A stretch of DNA of 64,000 nt from Buxus sempervirens. Lineage: Eukaryota; Streptophyta; Magnoliopsida; Buxales; Buxaceae. This document shows, in pieces, positions 58,097 to 64,000 of the stretch (positions are counted from its first letter, which is position 1; every line of letters starts with the position of its first letter). Below the pieces are notes generated by a model that saw only the letters and a list, made by a program, of their open reading frames with translations, was not told the origin of the DNA and made no database searches. A program made the position numbers and the translations under genes. The stretch is from the NCBI GenBank assembly GCA_947561395.2, contig OX387184.1, forward strand, positions 44,072,766-44,136,765, given 5' to 3'.

Positions 58097-61000
58097 TGTA
58101 AAACCCCGAATTTTCGTCTAATAAATAAATAAATAATAAATAAAAGAAAATATGAGTTAAGTCCTAACTAAAATAAAAAGTGAAGATTTAGAGGATAATT
58201 AATTCAAATAAGTTCTAAGTTGAAAATAAAGAAAGAATTTTAATGAAATTAACCTAAAAGAATAAAAAGGGTATTTTGGTAATTTTCAGAAAAGGGTAAT
58301 TAGTAAATAGATCATCAAATAATAATTAGAATTAGAAAATATGAGAAAACAAATTATTTTGACAAGTTAGAAATTAAAAGAAATTAATAAAAGCCTAAAA
58401 GTGGGAAAAAGGGTAATTAGGAGATTTCACATCTTAAATTGGAGAAAATAAGGTTTTAAGTGATAGAAATGTTTAATTAAATATTTTGCACGAAAATAGG
58501 TTATTTTCATGAGTTTAGATAATAAGAAACTTAATTGGTATTGTTTAAATAGAAAAATAGAAGGTGGAGAAAAAGTAGGAATTAAATTAGAAAGATTAGA
58601 CTTTAACTAGACCATGGTTGGGTTAGCCCAAATTAAATTAGCCAATTAGGGTTTGTTTAGGATTTCTAAAGCTTAGTATAAATAGGAGAGTAAGGTTAGA
58701 AGAGAGGGGATTTTCGTGGGTTTCTTATGGAGAGAAAAGAGGGAGAGGAAGGAAGGAGGTCTCTAATGGAGGTGTCTGACCAGCCACCATCAAAATGCGA
58801 TCGGAGAAAATCCGTACGGTGGATTGCCTTCAAATTTGGAGGTTTTGTTCGTGACGGATAAAACTACATTGTGAACGGTGGAGATTTGAATTGGAAGAGT
58901 CTAGCTTGGTGCGGTTGGCAGCAACATTCTGGTCCAGAATTAGAAGGTGCACTAGAAGAAGGATTTAGCGTATAAGGCAAGTAGTAACCCTTGGAAAACG
59001 TGAGGAATTGCATGATTTTGATTTCTGTGATTTCATATGGTTAGCATGGATTAGACGGAACTGTATTTACATGGAATCAAGTTGCTTATATTTTCATGAT
59101 TTGTGTTCTTGGTGGATTTATCAAATTAATGAAGAAAGTTTAGTTGGATTATGTAAATAAAGGTAGGAGGGTATTTAATTCATAAAAATTACTCTAGAAG
59201 GCTCTAGGTAAGTTTCAGAAAGTTTGTAGATTAATTTAGACCGAGAAAACATAAAGCAAAAGCATAAGAATCCGAAATTGGAAAATCTGGAAAATTCTGT
59301 CAAAAATTGCACTAGTGCCTAGGATCGCCTAGGATCGCCCAGCCCTGTAGAGGTAGGCGCTCTACGCAAAATTTGTAGATTTTGGGAATTTTGTAATTCG
59401 AATAAATACCCAATAATTCTTATGTTTAGTTAAGCATGTTAGCATCTTTATAAGGACCTAATTAAGCTATAAAAATTATAAAATTAATTGGGAAAGATTA
59501 AGCAATAAATAGAAGGTTATAATGAAAGGATTGTTTATAAAAGAGTCAAAGGGTATGGATATTGCTAGAAATAATACTACTGAAATTTATAGCTTACAAA
59601 TATCTTTTAAACTTCATTCTAGGTCTGTAGAACACGCTGGAAAAATAAAATACAGAAAATTCAAATAAAAACTAGCTTAGGTGCTAAGGTAGGAAATTGG
59701 ATTCTAATAAAGGGATTAAGAAGGAAAAGTTCAAGCATGATTTGATTTACTTTTATTTGAGCTTTATATAGGAATATTGGCTACTGGAATTGCCTAAACT
59801 CAGATTTTACTGGATTTATGATACTTGAGTTTTATTTTGAATATAATTGGAAGAATTGCATAGGTTATTCTGAAAATGCCTATAATTGGATTTGTTATGA
59901 TTGAATCATGGATTTTACATGGAATGGAATACTTTGGTATGGATTGGTATGTGGTATGATATTGTTCTCTTTAATTTTACGGTTGGGTGATACGGGTTCT
60001 GTGGTAGAGTTTGATACTATCTTTTACGGCAGAGATGGGTAATCCTCTGTGTAGAGATGTGTAATCCTTTACGGGTAAAAGTGTGTATGCCTCCTACATT
60101 AGCGTGTCCTCCCGTATGTGGTTTTATCTTGGTTTGTGTCAGTGGGCTTAGCTGTATATGGATCCATAGTTTTGGCTGGTTAGCTAAGTGGTATTTAGTT
60201 TGGGTTGATTTACTCCTATATTTCGAGCGCGCTTCCCTTTGCAAGTTAGTTTGCTCTGGGAGGGTCCTATGTCTGGAGGGACACCCCAGTGAGCCGCTGG
60301 TGATTCCCTGTAAATGTGGATAAGCGACCACACTCCATGTATTGATTCTGGTGCTGCATGCTGGTGGTACGTCCAACTCTACGGGGTTCGTGCGCAATAA
60401 GTCGGTGACTATGGCTCTTGCCTAAGCTGCGCTGCATGGGGCTTGAGTATCATCAAGTAGCACTGCCCCTAAGCCGCACGGTGGAACAGCATTTAGTTGA
60501 GTGTCATCTCAAATACTTATCATCTTTGTGAGTCCTGCAATGGCACGTGTTTTGTCGCTTTTGTCGGTTTTACCCCGTTAACATCAAGCTACTGGTATTT
60601 ATACATGATCGTTTGTTTTATCGCTTTATTTGGAATTGCCATGAATAACTTGGATTTCTCGTCTTATCGTTGATTAATCGAATACCTCATGACTATTTGC
60701 TTATATTGGACTGTTTCAAATTGCATGCACCTGCTACTTGCTGAGATGTAAATCTCACTCCATTTTCCCCTATTTTTCAGGTTGCTTAGAGAGATCGCGA
60801 AGATGGGGTTTTAATTTGATGGGTAGAAATATAATTGGTATTAATGCCACATGTTGATTAGATAAACTTTATTGTAAACAGAATTGATATTATTGAATAA
60901 AGAATTGTTGTTATTGGCCACCATAACTCTGATATAATTTGTAAAGTTTAAAATTATTGTGAATCTTGGTTTGTATCTGACCCCAGCTTCGTGGTAACAC

Positions 61001-61098
61001 CTCGGGTTTGGTTGTTGAACCGGACTTGGGTTGTTACAGTAGCGAACCGGGTTCGGGTTGGGTGCCGGTTTGCACTGACCCGGGTTTGGGGCGTTACA
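58097..61098 (+). mobile_element. Solo LTR (3002 bp) in element B 3' region
   Basis: TGTAAAACCCC to GGGGCGTTACA, flanked by ACAGG (58092-58096 and 61099-61103). TATAAATA at 58677-58684. A motif GTGCTACT/CTGCTACTTGCTGAGATG near 60730 matches the solo LTR in element A. The last 120 bp hold three diverged copies of a GGTTTGG...GTTACA motif (near 60995, 61020 and 61085). Open frames around 60057-60397 are not kept in the sister LTR and are not called. Confidence 0.92.
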
Positions 61099-61103
61099 AC
61101 AGG

Positions 61104-61863
61104 GGCAAAGCCAATAGGGGCAGAAAAAAAATAGGGGCAAATGAAAGCCACATACAAAAGAAGAGGAATGGGATTGAATTCATCATGACTGTAAGTCCGG
61201 TTGACCAATTTTCACACTTAGAAAATTTTGAGCCTTTAATACCTTTTCTTTCATAAACCGAGCCTAGCCTTTGTTTCGTCCTATTATTAAGCCCTCGGTG
61301 ATTTTAGTATATTCATTCAAATTTCAGAGTAAGATTGGTGATGACGGAATACAGAAGCCGACCCTAGTGAAAACCGTAATTGGCACTAGGGGCAATAAGG
61401 GCAAAAAGAAAAAAATAGAAAAAGAAAAAAAAAAGAAGAAAAAAAAATCAAAGGTTGAGTTGATCATGTGGTCCAAATGTAATCAGCATGAGCACTGGAA
61501 ACTGAGCAGATTAGCAGGGTCAATCATGAAGGTAAAGCCATTAGGGGATGACTCTAAAGGTCACAAGGTAGACAAATTTGGTCTCTTCCTATTGCTTGGA
61601 CTACCCTTTTCATTATCCAACCTGATTTTAATTCCTTTAATTATATGTGATTAAGTGTTTTGGATCAGCTTTCAAAAAAAAAAACTATACTTTAGCCAGT
61701 GATGAGAAATCAAATACTTTTTCATAAAACTTTTTTTTTTACAAGCATCTGAGAATTCTGAGGCCAATAATATAAAACCTATTTTTGAATTAAATCTATT
61801 GTCTTTCCACTAATGGAGTTTGCTTTTGTATAAAAGTATGGAAAAAAAAGAAGATAAAAGAAT
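61104..61863 (+). other. Element B 3' untranslated region, right part
   Basis: Matches element A 13190-14010, including the donor-like TGACTGTAAGTCC and acceptor-like ATTTCAG. Purine tract 61390-61450. No gene. Confidence 0.6.
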
Positions 61864-62618
61864 CTAATCCCTACTCCCCAACTGCTCCTCAAGTTCCCTA
61901 ATCCTAGCTGCCTGAGTTGCAATGATTCCAGAAGCTCCCTCTGCATCAGGATCACTCAAAAAGGAGATGACCTCATCTGAAAAAGAATGCTTGATCTTCA
62001 ACGCCCTAAGGTCGGCCAAAGAATCCTGATATTTCTTCCGCATCACTCGGACTTCAAAGCAACGAGCTTGCCTTTGTTCTTCAAGTTTCTTCTCCATGGC
62101 AAAGCGGCCAGACTTCTGCTCTTCAAGCTTTCTCTCCAGAACAAGGACTTTTATCCTAAGTTCTTAAGCCTCCCGTACCCATATTTGTTGAAGCCGCTTA
62201 TGGGTTGCCCTTTCTGACTCCAGAATATCCTCGTAGGTAGGAGGAAGAACTGCAGGAGGGCCCTCTGGTACTGGGGCATGACTCTGCACCTGCTCCTTGA
62301 TCCAGAAATGATAGTCCTTCACATGGGACTCAAAAAAGACACGACCCCGCAGAAAGCGAACATAAGACCACTCATTCATTAATTGAGCATTTAGCCCCAT
62401 GGTGGCTGATGTAAGTGGCCCTACAAGGCTCTCATAGCCAGTTGGGATCATAATTCCCTGGGTCGCTCCAAATTGCCGAAGAACAATCAAAGGAAGATAG
62501 AGAACAGCAGATTTCAAGCCTGCCAGGACCAAAAAGTTCCTATCTCTGAAGCTGATCACTGTCTCTGAATTGGGTTGATAAGTGCCAGGCCATCTCACTT
62601 GATCATCCTGGACAATAC
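61864..62618 (-). pseudogene. Element B antisense gene, C-terminal half (fossil, cut by LTR)
   Basis: Aligns along its length with element A 14011-14775: DDQVRWPGTYQPNSETVISF, LPLIVLRQFGATQGIMIP, NEWSYVRFLRGRVFFESHVK, then a helical C-terminus with EKKLEEQRQARCFEVRVM ending EQLGSRD. The protein-level match between the two elements is strong, as expected if this frame was under selection while the elements were active. The upstream (N-terminal) part is separated by the LTR at 62619. About one break. Confidence 0.75.
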
Positions 62619-63067
62619 TGTAGACACCCCAAAATTGCACGATTTTTGATAAATCTTGAAGGAGAGAAATATTTTATGGGAATTTTCAATTCTTTGCATT
62701 GGGTTTGAGATACTTAACCAATTTGAATCCAAAACCATAAAGGAAAAGGCCTGAATTCAATCTTTTGTGCAAAGTCAAACTTTTTCCGGTTTAATTTTGT
62801 TGACTTTTGACCCCAGAAAATGAAATATTTTTTAAACCCAGATTTCAAGATAATTTTTCCCGGTAATCAGGTTTTTAGCCATGTTATTGCATAAAAGAAT
62901 TTTTTTGACATTTTAAATCTTGGCGAATACCTTGGTTTTAACATATTGAACCTTTTTTCCAGACCTGAAAAATCGGAATTTTGCCTAGAATTGGAAAGTT
63001 GACTTTTTATTCACTTGGAATTTGGGTCTGGAACTATTTTCAATGGATTCAAATGAGGGGGTGTTTG

Positions 63068-63149
63068 CTTATTTACATGTAATATCTTAAGTAAGTGGAG
63101 ATTAAAAAATACGAGGACATTTACTTAAACGATATTACATGTAAATAAG
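63068..63149. repeat. 82-bp foldback element in the right-end LTR
   Basis: CTTATTTACATGTAATATC (63068-63086) and its perfect reverse complement (63131-63149), extended inward by TTAAGTAA / TTACTTAA. It is not seen in the other A-family LTRs at this place. It could be a tiny MITE-like insertion or a locally generated inverted duplication. Confidence 0.75.
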
Positions 63150-63189
63150 TATTGCCTGTATTAAAATTTGGAAAAAAGGCTTTTTTCCT

Positions 63190-63333
63190 TGTATCCGGCA
63201 CCTCAGGCCGGATACAAGTACTTTCCTTTGTATCCGGTCTCAAGTGCCGGATACAAAGAGCCTTTAGTGTATCCGGCATCATAGGCCGGATACATTAAAG
63301 CTCTAGTGTATCCGGCCTGAGATACCGGATACA
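63190..63333 (+). promoter_or_regulatory. Four-palindrome array, 39-bp spacing, in right-end LTR
   Basis: Units at 63190-63216, 63229-63255, 63268-63294 and 63307-63333. Arms TGTATCCGGC / GCCGGATACA with only one weak pair in units 2 and 4; centres of 7 nt. 156 bp before the TATA box. Confidence 0.9.
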
Positions 63334-64000
63334 TTAGTTTTTGCTCAAAATTAGGGTTTTCCGAGAGAAATCACTTTTTACCATCATATCCCTCATTTAA
63401 TGAGGGGAAATCTCGGAAACAGCCTTAGGGTTAAGGTTGGGGGGTTCTAGACATTAAGTTGTGTCTACCAACAACCCTAGCCTTTGTCTATAAATAGGAG
63501 GCTCCTCCTCAAGCAAAGGGCCAAGCTTTTGGAGATCGAAGAACTCCGAGTGAAGAAGGGAACCGCTGCCGGATTGCTTCCAGAACCCCAGGTAAGCCTC
63601 AACCCTAATTTACTTTCTGTATTTAATTTATTAGATCTAGATCTCTTCTTCTACCTTTCTATAGAATAAAGCCTCTTTTTGTGTGTGGAAATCCTTCCCC
63701 GGCTCAAAGTATCTCAAGACTCCCCCTAGCCGTAAAACGTGAAGGCGGGATCTAGGAGAAACGAGACTGGGGATTGACCCTAGTGCTAGAACCCATGTAG
63801 CATAAGGCTTTTTGAATGATTGAAAACCGTTCTATAATCAAAGTACCCTTGATTATCTCGAAGAACCGTGTTTAACGGGGAGAGAGAACAGAGGGAAACG
63901 ATAATGGAACGGAACCCTAGGCTATGCTAGAACCTATCTGGTTGAATCTATATGCATGATATTTGGGGTTTATTACATTTATTGTAATAAATCTCAAATA

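Larger units (their letters stand above)
45412..62618 (+). mobile_element. Element B: Tat/Ogre-like retrotransposon related to A, 3' end hidden
   Basis: 5' LTR 45412-48322, primer site 48325-48342, leader with minisatellite, gag-protease, pol (to 57949), 3' region and the C-terminal half of the antisense gene (61864-62618). There the A-family LTR at 62619 interrupts it. Two solo LTRs have inserted (45827-46924 and 58097-61098). About four breaks in the sense coding region, so it is much better preserved than A. Its own 3' LTR must lie beyond the window, because the LTR at 62619 belongs to a different family. Confidence 0.9.
62619..64000 (+). mobile_element. Partial LTR, element A family, running off the window
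   Basis: TGTAGACACCCC start, palindrome array (63190-63333), TATAAATA (63489-63496), splice donor (63591/63592), then tandem CCGTAAAACGTGAAGG and AGAACCGTGTTTAACGGG repeats as in 16500-18952. It lies inside B's antisense gene; AATAC (62614-62618) is the predicted left target duplication. Whether it is a solo LTR or a 5' LTR cannot be told here. Confidence 0.88.

Noticed and set aside
60017-60397. 126-codon minus-strand and 88-codon plus-strand frames in the 3.0-kb solo LTR
   Set aside because: Overlapping frames in a non-coding LTR, not kept in the related LTR in element A.
62619-64000. 3' LTR of element B
   Set aside because: It matches the element A LTR family (CCGGATACA arrays, CTCCTCC leader) rather than B's 5' LTR, and it lies within the antisense gene instead of after a purine tract.

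Overview
The window is plant nuclear DNA made almost entirely of nested LTR retrotransposons of the Ty3/gypsy Tat/Ogre-like lineage. The evidence is gag-protease-RT-RNase H-second RNase H-integrase order, LTRs starting TGTAGACACC, a tRNA-Arg-type primer site, and long antisense genes of the plant mobile domain (PMD) class between integrase and the 3' LTR. No complete host gene, tRNA or rRNA gene was recognised. The only host gene trace is a decayed fragment of a PP2A activator (PTPA) gene. The species cannot be fixed from the sequence; a large, repeat-rich angiosperm genome is likely.

Layout. 1-18952: element A (5' LTR off the left edge), with leader, 75-bp minisatellite, gag-pol, an inserted 2.29-kb solo LTR (10655-12944), an antisense gene and the 3' LTR (16500-18952). 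18953-24518: unresolved sequence, the PTPA relic, the first copy of a local duplication, an inverted solo LTR of the element A family (21672-24172), and the start of the second duplicate copy. 24524-41139: element D on the minus strand, 16.6 kb, with two 1098-bp LTRs, a CATGT target duplication, and two PMD genes running antisense to gag-pol. 41145-44570: the rest of the second duplicate and unassigned DNA. 44571-45411: an inverted LTR fragment broken by element B. 45412 to about 62618: element B, a relative of A, carrying a solo LTR of the D family in its 5' LTR exactly at the TATA box and a 3.0-kb solo LTR (58097-61098) in its 3' region. 62619-64000: start of another A-family LTR inserted in B's antisense gene.

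The most striking structure is a set of regulatory-looking arrays. Four palindromes with an invariant 7-nt centre are spaced exactly 39 bp apart in A-family LTRs, the A leader and just upstream of A's antisense promoter. B has the same arrangement with different stem sequences and 28-bp spacing. The leaders of A and B carry different minisatellites built around hairpins with related loops. A 9-bp hairpin near the LTR 3' end has an almost invariant 13-nt loop and a compensatory pair change between families. One inserted solo LTR holds a run of hairpins with an identical 15-nt loop and covarying stems.

How the parts may work together (inference): LTR transcripts start at the TATAAATA box. A conserved donor in the LTR and an acceptor just before gag would remove the structured leader from a subset of RNAs. 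The antisense PMD genes have their own TATA boxes in A and D. In A the palindrome array lies next to that promoter, which raises the possibility that the antisense protein or a host factor acts through the arrays.
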